Shown here: positions 52,964-63,399 of the stretch, one piece after another
Layout: the number at the start of each line of letters is the position of its first letter
Numbering within the stretch: position 1 is the stretch's first letter
Source of the DNA: Orientallactaga sibirica
Lineage: Eukaryota > Chordata > Mammalia > Rodentia > Dipodidae
Direction: 5' to 3'
Length of the DNA: 64,000 nt
NCBI GenBank assembly: GCA_036365145.1
Contig: JAEOAD010000015.1
Location: 39,137,501 to 39,201,500 of the forward strand
Program-made: the position numbers and the translations under genes
The notes under the pieces: model-generated
What the model was told of the DNA's origin: nothing
Databases searched by the model: none
Seen by the model: the letters and a program-made list of their open reading frames with translations, nothing else

Positions 52964-53124
52964 ATATTTTAGAACTTACTATGAAGCTACCAGAGCCAGT
53001 GCAGCAGCACTGGCATAAAGAAAGACCTACAGACAGTTGGAATGTAATAGATTCTAGAAATTGACCCTCACATACATTATCATATGTGTTTGTAAGAGTA
53101 AGACTGTTCAACAACAAAAAAAAA

Positions 53125-53265
53125 ATGTAGTATTGTATGTGTGAGTATGGCACACTTGTGGAGGTGAGGGGACAGCTTTTGGGTTGGTCCTCAGTTTCTA
53201 CCTCCTTTGAGGCAAGGTCTCTAGTTGTTACTCACTGATCCCTTTCAAACTTCAGGGAAATGCTC
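53125..53265 (-). repeat. B3-like SINE, diverged
   Basis: TGTGTGAGTATGGCACACTTGTGGAGGTGAGGGGACAGC resembles the tail side of rodent B2/B3 elements. Ends unclear. Confidence 0.4.
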
Positions 53266-53269
53266 CTGT

Positions 53270-53700
53270 TTGCCTCCCTTCTTGCTAGATGTGCACTGTG
53301 ATTATGGAAGCTGGCCATAGCTGTAAACATTAATCCCATCCCAGGGTGTGGAGGTGCCTACAGGTACAAGATCAGAGGGTTCTTGGTAAGCTGAGAACAC
53401 AAAAATTGTAGTCCTAGAAGACTCTAAGGTTATACTCTTTCCTTCTGGTAGGAAAGCTAACTTATCCAAGCTAGCCAAAGCTGTGCCTCAAACTAGACTG
53501 AGCATTGTACTACCCTGCCTCCTGAAACATTGTTGAGTATGTATTACTTTAATGGGCATGCAATGGCTAGAAGACACAGACATGAATCTCTGATACTGGG
53601 TCACATGAAGACCACAGTTCACTATTGAAGATAGTACCACTACCTAGTGGTAACCACAGATATTGCAGGGATAGAATATTGAACAAGTTTGAAGTACCCT
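53270..53700. other. Unassigned stretch
   Basis: AAACATTAATCCCATCCCAGGGTGTGGAGGTGCC at 53326-53359 may be a B1 scrap. Otherwise nothing. Confidence 0.3.
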
Positions 53701-53730
53701 GTGTATTATTTTTGCGTTTTGTTTTTAACT

Positions 53731-53945
53731 TCTTTTATGTTCTTATGAGAGAGAGAGAGAATGAATTGGTGAGCCAGGGCCTCTAGCCTCTGCCATTGAA
53801 CTCCAGATGCATGTGACTCCTTGTGTGCATATGAGACCTTGTGCTTGCATCACCAGGCATCTGGCTTATGTGGGATCTGGAGAGTCAAACATGGGTCCTT
53901 AGGCTTCACAGGCAAGCACTTTAACCACTAAGCCATCTCTCCAGC
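53731..53945 (-). repeat. ID-like SINE
   Basis: Inverted copy. TGTTTTTAACTT lies at about 53719-53730 and 53947-53958 as its target duplication. It inserted at the end of an L1 3' fragment. Confidence 0.88.
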
Positions 53946-54073
53946 TCTGTTTTTAACTTGTTATTTATAACTTCCATGCATATAGACAGTATACCATAAT
54001 CATAATCCCCTCCAACATCCCTCTTTTATCCCCTCCCAAATCCCCTCTCCACTGAATCTCTTCTTTCCAACGA

Positions 54074-54079
<6 letters not shown>

Positions 54080-54124
<45 letters not shown>
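54080..54124. repeat. (TA)n microsatellite
   Basis: About 22 TA units at the tail of the inverted SINE that follows. Chance tyrosine/isoleucine frames arise from it. Confidence 0.95.
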
Positions 54125-54131
<7 letters not shown>

Positions 54132-54312
54132 TGCAAGCAGAGAGAGGAGAGAAACAGGGAATGGGCATGCCAGGGCCTCCATCTGCTGCAAACAAACTCC
54201 AGATGTATGTGCCACTTTGTTCATCTGGCTTTACTTGGGTACTGGGGAGTCAAACTTGAGTCATTAGGCTTTGCAGACAACCACCTTAACTGCTGAGCCA
54301 TATCTCTAGCCC
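54125..54312 (-). repeat. ID-like SINE inside the L1 end
   Basis: Inverted copy (GGGCATGCCAGGGCCTCCAT ... GAGCCATATCTCTAGCCCC) whose tail is the TA run. Confidence 0.88.
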
Positions 54313-54524
54313 CTTTCTCTTCTATTTTGATCATTTTTTCTCCTATTATGCAGGTCCATGTATCATTTTTAAATTGTTTCAATACTTTAAATATAACAGT
54401 ACTTTTATAATACATTTAGTTTTTCTTCTCTTGCCAGTAAATTATCCTAGGCTATTTTCTTTGTTCATGGCCGTAGTGTTTCCTAGATCTATTGTTCCTT
54501 ACACTTTAAAATTTCTGAAATCAG

Positions 54525-54910
54525 GGCTGGAGAGATGGCTTAGCGGTTAAGGCGCCTGCCTCCTAAGCCTAAGAACGCTGGTTCCGCCGGGCGTGGTGGC
54601 GCACGCCTTTAATCCCAGCACTCGGGAGGGCAGAGGTAGGAGAGAGTTCGAGGCCACCCTGAGACTACATAGTTAATTCCAGGTCCTGGACCAGAGTGAG
54701 ACCCTACCTCGCAAAGCCAAATGGCAATCTCCAGGTCCCACATTTAGCCAAATGCAAAGTGACGCAAGGGCACAATGCCACACTTGACCACAAGGGGGCG
54801 CACACATCTGAACTTCGTTCACAGCAGCTGAGAGACTGCTGGCGCCCATCTCTGTCTCACTCTCTGTCTGTCTCTCTCTGTGTCTCTCTCCAAAAATAAA
54901 TTAAAACATA
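54525..54910 (+). repeat. ID-like SINE, long variant, carrying an inserted B1
   Basis: Head at 54525, interrupted after CTGGTTCC (54593) by a B1 (54594-54720), then resumes GGCAATCTCCAGGTCCCACA. The outer duplications AAAATTTCTGAAATCAG (54508-54524) and AAATTTTCTGAAATCAG (54911-54927) show one original insertion. Confidence 0.92.
54594..54720 (+). repeat. B1 nested in the SINE
   Basis: GCCGGGCGTGGTGGCGCACG ... GAGTGAGACCCTACCTCGC. CpGs are well kept, so it is among the youngest B1 copies here. Confidence 0.93.
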
Positions 54911-54929
54911 AAATTTTCTGAAATCAGAA

Positions 54930-55400
54930 TGTGTGTCACAGTAACAAGACAGCCCCTGAGGTGAGGCGCAGGTGCTGGAGCACTGCCATGTATGTGCAGT
55001 GTTCCTTCAATTGTGGTCACCTGTGACCACAGATTTGACCATTACATTTGTATCCTTAATTATTGCTACATAAATCTTCAACAATAGTTAGTAAGGTAAC
55101 TGTTTATGCAGGAGATGGCCTATCACCCACCTGTCAATGCAGTTGCTGGCAGTAAACACTGCTCAGTCTTTCCAAATATATCAGAGAATGTTCTGATGTT
55201 TCTGATAAATTGATCCACCAAGTTTTCTGGGTTAGGCACCAAACATGTACCTGCCAAAGCTTCCAGCTAACTTTCAAAAAATCTATTTAACTCCCAGAAA
55301 TGTGAAGTCAGCAAGGGAGAGAACTGTGTGTTTATCTGAAGCAGAAATGCACACAAAACACTAATGTTCTTCAGCAGAACTCAGTAGAGATTATTCTGTT
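54930..55400. other. Unassigned stretch
   Basis: AT-rich DNA with no recognised element or exon. Confidence 0.3.
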
Positions 55401-55404
55401 GACC

Positions 55405-55495
55405 TGGGGGGGGAAGGGTGAGTCCTGGAAATTGAATATAGATCCTTATACAAGCTATGGAAGTGCTTTACCACTGAGCTATACCCCCAACTCTA
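55405..55495 (-). repeat. tRNA-derived SINE fragment (B3/ID-like)
   Basis: AAATTGAATATAGATCC and TTTACCACTGAGCTATACCCC are the inverted tRNA-like head typical of rodent B3/ID elements. A G8 run precedes it. Confidence 0.6.
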
Positions 55496-55524
55496 TACTG
55501 TTGATTTTTAAGAAGTAAAGTTAA

Positions 55525-55645
55525 CAGCTGACATGGTAATTCATGCTTATATTCCTTGAAAGGTAGAAGCAGTAAGAGCAGGAGTTCAAGACCAGTTTTG
55601 CCTACAGAGCAAGTTCAAGGCCAGGATGGACTACATGAGATGTAG
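55525..55645 (+). repeat. Old B1-type SINE
   Basis: GCTGACATGGTAATTCATGC, AGGAGTTCAAGACCAGTTTTG, and CAAGGCCAGGATGGACTACATGAG: diverged B1. Confidence 0.65.
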
Positions 55646-55649
55646 TAAT

Positions 55650-56525
55650 TATTGTTATTATTAAAAGTTCACACATAGATGCAAAACCACCATTACCATG
55701 TTGTTGTTCAGAGTTTCTGAAGACCCAAAGGGATTCAGCAGAGTATACATATTCCTTCCTGTGTGCAGTAAAACATTGATTATGACCTTCACATAAGAAT
55801 AATTGTATCTCATTTTTCTTAAGCATGTACCTCTAATATGACAATCTTTCCCCATTCCAAAGCATAGCTAAATCAGCAAGGCATTTGACAAGTAGAAGTG
55901 TTATCATATCAAGATACTCTGCTCTTCAGTGACACTGAGTTACTTGTGAGCAAAGCTATTCAGCATTGCATCAGCACCTGTGCTCTCACTTGTTGGCAGG
56001 ACTGTGTTCTCCCAACCTGATGTTATAATCACAATACCGATGAGACTGGCAAGTTTTCTAGCTCAGTGTCTCATTTTCTATGTCTTGGTGGTTTTCCTTC
56101 TAGTTTTGCCTCTTCTCTTTCTCCTCCTCTTCATCTTCCACCTTTCTCTCTCTTCATCCCATAGTTTTTAATTGCCTGAGAATAAAAGTTGGATTTTTTT
56201 TCATAGTGATGACCAGCATCTTTCTCATTTCTAAGGACATACCTGGTCTGGGGAGGCAAGAATGGAGCATGGCATAACAGTTGAAGTTACCTTACCTCTA
56301 GTTACTTCCTGGAATATTCATTCTTCCTAACTATCCTGTCCCAGAAAGGTCCCCTGCCTCCCATCTAGCAGCCACTGGTCAAGGATTTCTCCAGTGAACC
56401 CAACCATGGACCACCTTCCATATATTTTTGCAAGTATGTGCGTGTACCTTAAAACCAAAGTCATTAGAAAGCTGACAGGGAAAGTCAAACTAATTCCCCA
56501 TTTGGCATCACTAGAGGTGGGTAGA
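55650..56525. other. Unassigned stretch
   Basis: A pyrimidine-rich run lies at 56095-56160. The frames at 55602-55855 (minus) and 55980-56171 (plus) have no domain. Confidence 0.35.
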
Positions 56526-56529
56526 ATCC

Positions 56530-56700
56530 TGACTGCCAGTGACTGGCTTTACAACAATAGGTTGTCACCTTGTCTTTCTGAAGCTTCATTCCTCAGCCAT
56601 GAGGTGATTTTTCAGGGGCTGCTGTTAGCATTGATCAAGACCCTGATTGTGATAGCACCTGCCATATGACAGTTGCTCAATAAACATTTATTGATTTTAA
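56530..56700 (+). repeat. MIR, 3' part
   Basis: CTGACTGCCAGTGACTGGC, CATTCCTCAGCCATGAGGTG, GCACCTGCCATATGACAGTTGCTCAATAAACATTTATTG match the MIR order and end. Confidence 0.75.
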
Positions 56701-56839
56701 CACAGTGTCTAACAAAAGGGAGGTTGTTTGAGAGTGAAGAAGCTGTGAAGGAAGGACTGTTGAGGGTGATGGGAGCTTGTACATGAGCCTCATTCTCTGT
56801 AACTATAAAAGTGGCCAGAGTCTTTCCTTCCCATCAAAA

Positions 56840-57110
56840 GATGGCTCCATTTTCTCACCCCTTGAGGCTGTGTTGGCCATATGCTTTACTTGGCCAACAG
56901 CCCATTAGAAATGCCACGTGAGCAAAGGATAAGAAGTGCTTATGTACCAATGCTCACCTTCTCTTGCTGCCTTTGGGAGCTAGTGCTGGCCACTATGGGA
57001 ATATACTATGTTACTGGGCAATGAGAGATATATGTCCCAGGTACCCTCTTCATCCCAGCCATTAGCAGAATTACCAGAAATATAACTCTATTGCTGCCAT
57101 CTTGTCACAG
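56840..57110 (+). mobile_element. MLT-like LTR fragment
   Basis: TACTTGGCCAACAGCCCATTAG, GCCACGTGAGCAAAGG, CATCCCAGCCATTAGCAG recall MLT-type MaLR LTRs. Diverged, ends uncertain. Confidence 0.35.
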
Positions 57111-57124
57111 ACACATGAGATTTC

Positions 57125-57645
57125 AGCTATTTATCACTATATTTGCTGCATCATAAATTATCTCCAAAGCAGCTTTTTAAAAAGTACTTCTTCCCTCACA
57201 ATTTCTGAGAGTCAGGAATCTGGGAGCAATTCAACTATGTGATTCTGGGTCAATGTGTCACCAGGATGCAGATAAGTAGATCATGTCAAGACTAAATGAG
57301 GTGGGGGATGGGCAGTGTAGTGGCTTCCAGGTTCACCTGCCTCTTTGTTGGCTGGCCCCTTGGTCACTGGTTCCTTGCCACAGGTCTCTCCATAAGGACC
57401 TTCGTAACACAGTAGCTGGCTTCCTCCAAAATGAAATGAAAGAAAAGACAAGCACATGAATGGGTGTTAACACAGAAGGACCTATCTTTTATAACCTACC
57501 CTGAGAAATGACATGCCATTGCTTCTACTACTTCATAGTGATCACAGAGACTAACCATGACACAGTGTGGAAGAGGACCACATAAAGATGTGAAGACTAT
57601 AAACAGAAATCACAAAGGATAGTCTTGAAGCTTAGCCACAGTGTA
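57125..57645 (-). mobile_element. ERVL-MaLR (MLT-type) LTR
   Basis: AAATTATCTCCAAAGCAGC, CTCACAATTTCTGAGAGTCAGGAATCTGGGAGCA, GGTCTCTCCATAAGGACC, TTTTATAACCTACCCTGAGAAATGACATGCC, and CATGACACAGTGTGGAAGAGG keep the order of an inverted MLT-type LTR. Only LTR sequence is seen. Confidence 0.65.
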
Positions 57646-57743
57646 TGAGCCTGAGACAAGCAGAAGAACCAACAAACTGAGCCCAACCCTGGTTGCCAAC
57701 CCATAACTCTTTAAATGATAGCATTACCACTAAGTTTGGGGGT

Positions 57744-58122
57744 TGTTGCAGCCAGATCCTCATTACTGGGACAAACATCCAACCAGACACAGTTTATGGG
57801 AGGAAGGTGTTTGTTTCAGACTTACAAAATCCAGGGGAAGTTCCATCAGTGGCAGAAGAACTTGTTTACTTCTATGGATCCAAACAGAGAGAAACAACTG
57901 CAGCAAGTAAACATCAACACCAGCAAGCACGAACAGCCAGAGCTCAAAAACTGCTCTCCCCACACTTTATGGCTGGACTCAGACCAACTCCCAAACACAC
58001 CTTACAGCTGAACTCCAAGATCTGCCCCAGGGATCTGCCTGCTAGGGGCTGAAGCTGCAAGCTCAATTTTAACACCTGAGTCTATGGGGCCATAATCAAA
58101 ACTATCACATTCAAACTACTAC
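57744..58122 (-). mobile_element. ERVL-MaLR solo LTR (MT/ORR-like)
   Basis: Minus strand starts TGTAGTAGTTTGAATGTG and runs through GCCCCATAGACTCAGGTG to CCCAGTAATGAGGATC. GGGGT (57739-57743) and GCAGT (58123-58127) may be a decayed 5-bp duplication. The 119-codon frame at 57693-58052 is antisense LTR sequence. Confidence 0.78.
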
Positions 58123-58124
58123 AG

Positions 58125-58465
58125 CAGTGGCTATAAAGAAGCTAGATAACTAATGCAAAGATCACAGGCCTCAGCACCATCTTTCCATCACCACTCAGTC
58201 ATCTGAGTCACACTCTGGCCACCAATAGCATGGACTGCTGCAGCTCAAGAGAACTGAGGGTGGGCAGGTCCCTTCTTCTGCCAGTGGTTACCCAGATCCT
58301 ACCTCCCTTCTTTCCTTTGAGACCGAGGCCAAGGGAGCCTGGGCCAAAGGAAAATCAGGAGAAGGGAGTCCTGCCTTCCCTGCAGAGCCCAAAGTGGAGC
58401 TGTGGCTCGATGCACGTGCACCTGCTTCAGAGAGCTGAGCATCAGAGCCCAAAGGGTTCTTGGCA
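58125..58465. other. Unassigned stretch
   Basis: Short antiparallel frames only (58230-58596). No domain. Confidence 0.3.
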
Positions 58466-58469
58466 GTGA

Positions 58470-58565
58470 GCCTTCCCAGCCCCTCATTTAACAGATGGGG
58501 AAATGTGCCCAAAGTCACACCACACACCCGCAACAGCAATAGGATTAAACTCCTGTCCAGACCTT
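58470..58565 (-). repeat. MIR fragment
   Basis: CCCCTCATTTAACAGATGGGGAAATGTGCCCAAAGTCACACC and AGGATTAAACTCCTGTCC follow the inverted MIR. Confidence 0.75.
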
Positions 58566-58712
58566 TAACTTGTTTCTTTATGATACACAAGAGCACATGG
58601 CAACTCTGGCGACATTTCTGCTCTGAACAAAGTGTGTTTTTTAAATATTGCCCATCCAGGACTCAGAGACTATCTCAGAGCAACAAGAAAGAAATAGAAA
58701 TAATAGAAGGGG

Positions 58713-58960
58713 GGGGGGCTGGAAAGATGGCTTAGTGGTTAAGAGCTTGCCTGTGAAGCCTAAGGACCCCGGTTTGAGGTTCAATTCCCCAGTACCCATG
58801 TAAGCCAGATGCAAAAGGGGGTGCATGCATCTGGAGTTCATTTGCAGTGGCTAGAGGCCCTAGTGTGCCCATTCTTTCTCTCTCTCTCTCTCTGCCTCTT
58901 TCTCTTTCTCTATCTGTTGCTCTCAAATAAATAAATAAAAATAACAAAATTTTTTAAAAT
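58713..58960 (+). repeat. ID-like SINE
   Basis: Complete copy (GGCTGGAAAGATGGCTTAG, GAGGTTCAATTCCCC, CTCAAATAAATAAATAAAAA). The duplication AAATAATAGAAGGGG is intact at 58698-58712 and 58961-58975. Confidence 0.95.
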
Positions 58961-58979
58961 AAATAATAGAAGGGGAGAG

Positions 58980-59885
58980 GTGAGCTCTTTTCCTGATTAC
59001 ATGTCACTGGTATGCCCTTTTATGCCTTCTCCCGACCCCTAGCAAAACAGAACTCCTGCCTCTTCATATACTATACCTCCCCCTTACCTACACCTTTACT
59101 TCTCAGTTATGTAAAGTCTGCCAGGGTCCAAAATAATTAAACAGGAAGCTCCCATAAATGAACAATTTTATGTAAGTTTTAAGTGGTGCACTGTTCTGAG
59201 TACTGTGATGAGGTTTCACATTGTCCACCTCTGTCCTGCCCTGGATGTAATCCTTTGTGCAGTGTATCCACATAGTAGCTATACTACACACCCATGACTC
59301 AGCCAGTAGCCATCTTCATTTATCACAACTGTCTCAATATCACAGTGCTATGTTTATGTAATCCTTAGTTAGCTTAGTAATGACCCCAAAGCACAAATAT
59401 AGTGATGCTGGCAATTAAGATATCTAAAGAGGAGCCATAAAGTATTTCCTTCAAATAAAAAGGTGAATGCTCATGACTTAAGGAAAGAAACAAAAATCTT
59501 GGGCTGAAGCTGCTAAGATAGTATTTTAAGAATGATCTTCTATTGATGGAATTGAGAAGGAGGGGGGAAATGTGTGCATGTTACTGTCACATCTCAAACT
59601 ACACATGTTACGGCCACAGTGTGTAGTCAGAGCTTAACTAAAATGGAAAAAAGCATTAAACTGTATGGGTGTGTACATATACAGAGACACATAGTATATG
59701 TAAAGTTCCATACTCTCCACAGTTGCTGTGGCATCCACTGGAGGTCCTGGACTATACTGCCCCTCTGGATGGGAGGTAAGGCTACTCTACTTCCCAAAAG
59801 ACACATGTCAGTAGGAGAATATCTGTATCTGATTCGAGTCCTGGGAATCTAAGCACTTAGAATAGGAAAAGACTCTCTCTGCCTC
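58980..59885. other. Unassigned stretch
   Basis: AT-rich DNA without recognised repeat. The 92-codon frame at 59574-59852 has no domain. Confidence 0.35.
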
Positions 59886-59886
59886 C

Positions 59887-59889
<3 letters not shown>

Positions 59890-59921
<32 letters not shown>
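59890..59921. repeat. (CT)n microsatellite
   Basis: About 15 CT units. Confidence 0.95.
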
Positions 59922-59922
<1 letters not shown>

Positions 59923-60029
59923 GAACTATACTCTCTCTCCATGACAAGAATCCACCCAATCTCTTGTTACATATTTCCAAGGACCAGGAACCCACTACCA
60001 CTCATGTTGGTTAGAAAGAGTTTTAAATC

Positions 60030-60232
60030 TCACAGTGGCTGATGCTACTTCCACAAGACCAGCATAATAGGAAGGGGAAAATGAGGACATCAAAATAGAC
60101 TACTTGGAAAGAAAAAGGGATTCAGTAGAGGGGGGATTTAGGAGGGGAGAATGGGAAGGTGATGGGAGGGAATCATGAGTATGGTGTATTGTCTATATTG
60201 TGGAGGTTGTCACTAGAAAAGTTTAAAAAGGA
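60030..60232 (+). repeat. Rodent L1-type 3' terminus
   Basis: CTCACAGTGGCTGATGCTAC, AAGACCAGCATAATAGGAAG, GACATCAAAATAGACTAC, a G-rich segment and GTTGTCACTAGAAAAGTTTAAAAAG match the end of 19160-19650. Confidence 0.75.
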
Positions 60233-60239
60233 GCTTTGG

Positions 60240-60350
60240 AAATAGGCAAACCTCACTCAGTTCAAATCTTAGCTCTGTGAGACACTGCTGTGTGACCTTT
60301 GATAAGTAATTTGACTTCTTTTTACCTCAACAGGGTGTTATAATTAAGTA
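60240..60350 (+). repeat. MIR fragment
   Basis: GTTCAAATCTTAGCTCTGTG, GTGACCTTTGATAAGTAATTTGACTTC follow the MIR core. Confidence 0.75.
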
Positions 60351-60357
60351 GTTTTAC

Positions 60358-60472
60358 AGCTAGGTGTGGTGGCACATCCCAGCACTCGGGAGGCAGAGGT
60401 AGGATGATCACCATGAGTTCAAGGCCACCCTGAGAGTACATAGTGAATTCCAGGTCAGCCTAGCCTAGATCT
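60358..60472 (+). repeat. B1 SINE, tail missing
   Basis: GCTAGGTGTGGTGGCACATC ... AATTCCAGGTCAGCCTAGCC. It stops before the usual A-rich tail. Confidence 0.88.
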
Positions 60473-60474
60473 AT

Positions 60475-60835
60475 GAAATGTTCCTGGAGAGTAAGCAATC
60501 AGCACACAATTTTTATGACATAGGCCCAGGGTAAACCCGAACGGCCACAGGGATCCTGCCCCTTAGCAGCACTTGCCTCCTCAACTCCCCCCGGTGCCCA
60601 GGTCCACACAGGAAGGACCGATAAAGGTTTAAGCTGCCCCTGCCCCTGAGTTCTCCCTCCACTCTCCAACTCGGAGCTCTGCTGAGTACCTATCACTCAA
60701 GCTTCCTTTCTCCAGCACCCAAGCCACTGCTCCTTAGAAAGGTAGAACTTGAGGCTGGCAGAAAGCAGGAAGTCCTGAGTGTGAACTCAGAGAAGAGAGT
60801 ACCATTCGGATAGAGAAGCCAACACTGGGCAAGGG
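60475..60835. other. Unassigned stretch
   Basis: No element recognised. Frame 60499-60696 (minus) has no domain. Confidence 0.3.
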
Positions 60836-60839
60836 AACA

Positions 60840-61050
60840 CTAGGCATGCATATTGTTTTCCACGAACGAAAACAAATTTGCCAGCAAATCACTGAGTGTC
60901 AGAAGTTGCTAGGGAGCAAGGAACAGGAAATGGGAATTCATTACCTCTTCCCATTGTCAGTCACATGCAATATACAAACTGCCACAAGAGCCCTTAATTT
61001 AGTGCACTGCCTCTGTGGTTTATTTTGCTGTAATTAGGCAGCTCTGAGGC
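60840..61050. promoter_or_regulatory. Candidate conserved non-coding element
   Basis: Words CCACGAACGAAAACAAATTTGCC, GGGAATTCATTACC, CTTAATTTAGTGCAC, CTGTGGTTTATTTTGCTGTAATTAGGCAG (RUNX- and homeodomain-like) in a repeat-free block. Role inferred. Confidence 0.35.
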
Positions 61051-61054
61051 CTTC

Positions 61055-61580
61055 CACGGGCTTATCTGTGAGCTCCCTGTCTTCCATTGTCCCTCCTCAT
61101 CACCTTCCACCCTTCTCAGCTGTGTTCTGGGCCTCTAAAACTGCTATGTGAAGTCCTCATCAACAGGAAGACAGAGACCTGGGGAGTTGGAGGGAGGGGA
61201 GAGGAGGGGAAGTTGGGACATTTATCCCTCTAGCCCCTTACTGCTTGCTCATTGGAGTCAGGAGTTGGCCACATGCCTCTAACAGGAAGGGCTGCCATGA
61301 GGCCTCCCCAGATCCCAGTAACTGCTCCCTGATGTCTTATCACCACTAGGTTGCTAACAGCCTCTGGCCTTACTGGCTCCAGGACCTGGCTCCATCTTAC
61401 TGGTTTTCCTTAGCCCTGTCCACACCTTTGTAAACAGGCTCTTTAAATTACTTCCCTCCGTACTTAGAACAGGCAAGCTCAGAGACAGGAAGTGGAGCAG
61501 CTGTCACCAGGGGCCAGCAGGCAGAAGGGCAAGTGGAGAGCTAGCAGTTAGCCTGGGTGAGAAGTTCACCCAGCTAAGAT
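61055..61580. other. Unassigned stretch
   Basis: No exon or repeat recognised. A GGAGGGAGGGGAGAGGAGGGG purine run lies at 61189-61209. Confidence 0.3.
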
Positions 61581-61596
61581 AGAAAAGGTGCTGAAG

Positions 61597-61749
61597 ACGC
61601 TGGACATGGTGGCGCACGCCTTTAATCCTAGCACACTGGAGGCAGAGGTAGGGGGATCGCCGTGAGTTCGTGGCCACCCTGAGAATACAGAGTGAATTCC
61701 AGGTCAGCCTGGGCTAGAATGAGACCCTACCTCAAAAAAAAAAAAAAAA
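61597..61749 (+). repeat. B1 SINE
   Basis: Complete B1 with an A19 tail. AAAAGGTGCTGAAG is repeated at 61583-61596 and 61750-61763. Confidence 0.95.
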
Positions 61750-61867
61750 AAAAGGTGCTGAAGAAGAAAGGCTGTGCTGGTTGGTGCATAACAGTGTGGA
61801 TGTACTTAATGCCACTGGACAGTATGCTTAAAGATGTTTAAAGTGGTAACTGTGGAATTTGTTTTTT

Positions 61868-61945
61868 AAATGGTGCTGAGATCAGACTAGGGGCCTTGAA
61901 CATGCTAGGCAAACACTCTGTCACTGGGCTACATTCCCTGCCCTT
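61868..61945 (-). repeat. tRNA-derived SINE fragment (B3/ID-like)
   Basis: GAACATGCTAGGCAAACACTCTGTCACTGGGCTACATTCCC is an inverted tRNA-like head. Confidence 0.65.
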
Positions 61946-62004
61946 TTATATTAAATTATTTTATGTTTACAACTTTTATATTAAATGATCTTTTTTTAGC
62001 TTTT

Positions 62005-62152
62005 TTATTTTTGAGGTAGGGTCTCACTCTAGCCCAGGCTGACCTGGAATTCACTCTGCAGTCTCAGGATGGTCTTGAACTCATAGCAATCCTCTTACCG
62101 CTACTTCCTGAGTGCTGGGATTAAAGGCATGTGCCACCACACCTGGCTGTAT
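62005..62152 (-). repeat. B1 SINE
   Basis: Inverted B1 (TTTTTGAGGTAGGGTCTCAC ... GAGTGCTGGGATTAAAGGCATG), well preserved. Confidence 0.93.
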
Positions 62153-62354
62153 TAAGTGTATTTTCTGTGGCTCCTTTCAAAGCTTACCTGCATTAAACAA
62201 GCTGAATGTCCAGCTAGCTCTTCTCCAACAGTTTCAAAGTTCCTAAACCTTAAACCTAGAAGGAATCAGGAAGGTGACTGGAGGGAGGTCAGACGAGGCA
62301 CCTGAACCCTATGGAGACCATTCACTGAGCTGTGATAACTTGGTGCCGTGTACA

Positions 62355-62755
62355 GTTGGCAGAATCATCCTTCCACTGAGATGTGTGTGTTGAGGTGCTA
62401 CTCCCCACTGTGGGGATAACTAAAGAGGAGTCTTTTCAAGGTGTTAGGGTTCGGTTAGGTCATAAGGTGGGGTCTTCAGGATGAAATTAATGCCCTTATA
62501 AAAGAGGAAGAGACATGAGGTTCCCTCACCCCTTTCCTCCCTTAAGTTCCCTCGTAAGTCTTTCTCCATCTCTCTCCGTAGTCCCTTTCCTGTCTCTTTC
62601 TTCCAGACACAAGAAGGCAGCCATCTGCAAGACAAGAAAAGATCCCTCATCAAAGCTGGCACTTTGATCTTGGACTTGTGCAGAAACATGTTGCTGTATG
62701 CAACCCATCCACATTCATTTTGTTATAGTAGCCAGAGACTGGGACACCAGCTCCC
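62355..62755 (+). mobile_element. ERVL-MaLR LTR (MLT1-type)
   Basis: TGTGTTGAGGTGCTACTCCCC, GGTTAGGTCATAAGGTGGGG, AATTAATGCCCTTATAAAAGAGG, AAGGCAGCCATCTGCAAG, TTTGATCTTGGACTTG and TTTTGTTATAGTAGCCAGAGACTGGGACA follow the MLT1A/B LTR order. The TATAAAA word lies at the expected place. Old; no coding part. Confidence 0.8.
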
Positions 62756-62774
62756 CACACAACTGGAAGTAGGG

Positions 62775-62870
62775 CAGGTGATAAAGCCAATGTCTGTGTG
62801 ACCTAGGGAAAAATCTGTCTGCTCTCTGGGCCTCAGTTTCCCCTTTTGCACAATAAGGAAGTTAACCAGT
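62775..62870 (+). repeat. MIR fragment
   Basis: GTCTGTGTGACCTAGGGAAAAATC, CTGGGCCTCAGTTTCCCCTTTTGCACAATAAGG are a clear MIR core. Confidence 0.85.
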
Positions 62871-62874
62871 GGTA

Positions 62875-63395
62875 TTCAAACTTTTCATCAAATAAAAGCT
62901 CCCCAAAATGGCCAAAGCTAAAGCAAAATAAAATCAAAGCTGATGGGGCTAAGGAGGCACAAAGTTTCCTTCCTCTGAAAACCCTACCCTGGTTCCCAGC
63001 CAGCTCCACTTCTGAGGAACCCTCAACTCTATGAGGCACAGTTTGACCCTATCCTAGAGGGTCCTCCAAAACCCCTCAGACTCTGGCAGTGTGTGCGATG
63101 GGGATAATGCTAGGTGTAGGAGTTCAGAGTAAATGTTCACTAAATGAATGGAAGGAGAACCAGGAAGGATCCACAGCCTCCTGTCCCTCCCCTCCGTCTC
63201 ATTTCTCTCCCTCAGTACTGATTAGAGAAGAATGGGGTCCAGGCCTACAGATCACCATAGGGAACCTTGCCCCCACCTCACCCTGCAAGTCACACCATGG
63301 AACACCAGGAAGTGCTGAGTTCTCATGCCTGCCGCTGCCTTGAAGGGAAGATTATAGTTCCCTGACCTAGCTGCTGGCTACCTCCAAGCAGAGGC
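62875..63395. other. Unassigned stretch
   Basis: GAGTAAATGTTCACTAAATGAATGG at 63127-63151 may be a MIR 3' end. The antiparallel frames at 62833-63039 and the 84-codon frame at 63089-63343 have no domain. Confidence 0.35.
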
Positions 63396-63399
63396 CAAG

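Larger units (their letters stand above)
53947..54370 (-). repeat. L1-type 3' end, split by a SINE
   Basis: CTTGTTATTTATAACTTCCATGC, ACAGTATACCATAATCATAATCC and the C-rich run to 54075 match the terminal part of 45085-45190. The piece after the SINE (CTCCTATTATGCAGGTC, 54341-54357) matches the minus of the AATAGGAGG region at 19480. Confidence 0.7.

Noticed and set aside
54074..54267. Tyrosine/isoleucine-rich small frames
   Set aside because: Produced by the TA microsatellite and the inverted SINE.
57693..58052. 119-codon plus frame
   Set aside because: It is antisense to a MaLR LTR.
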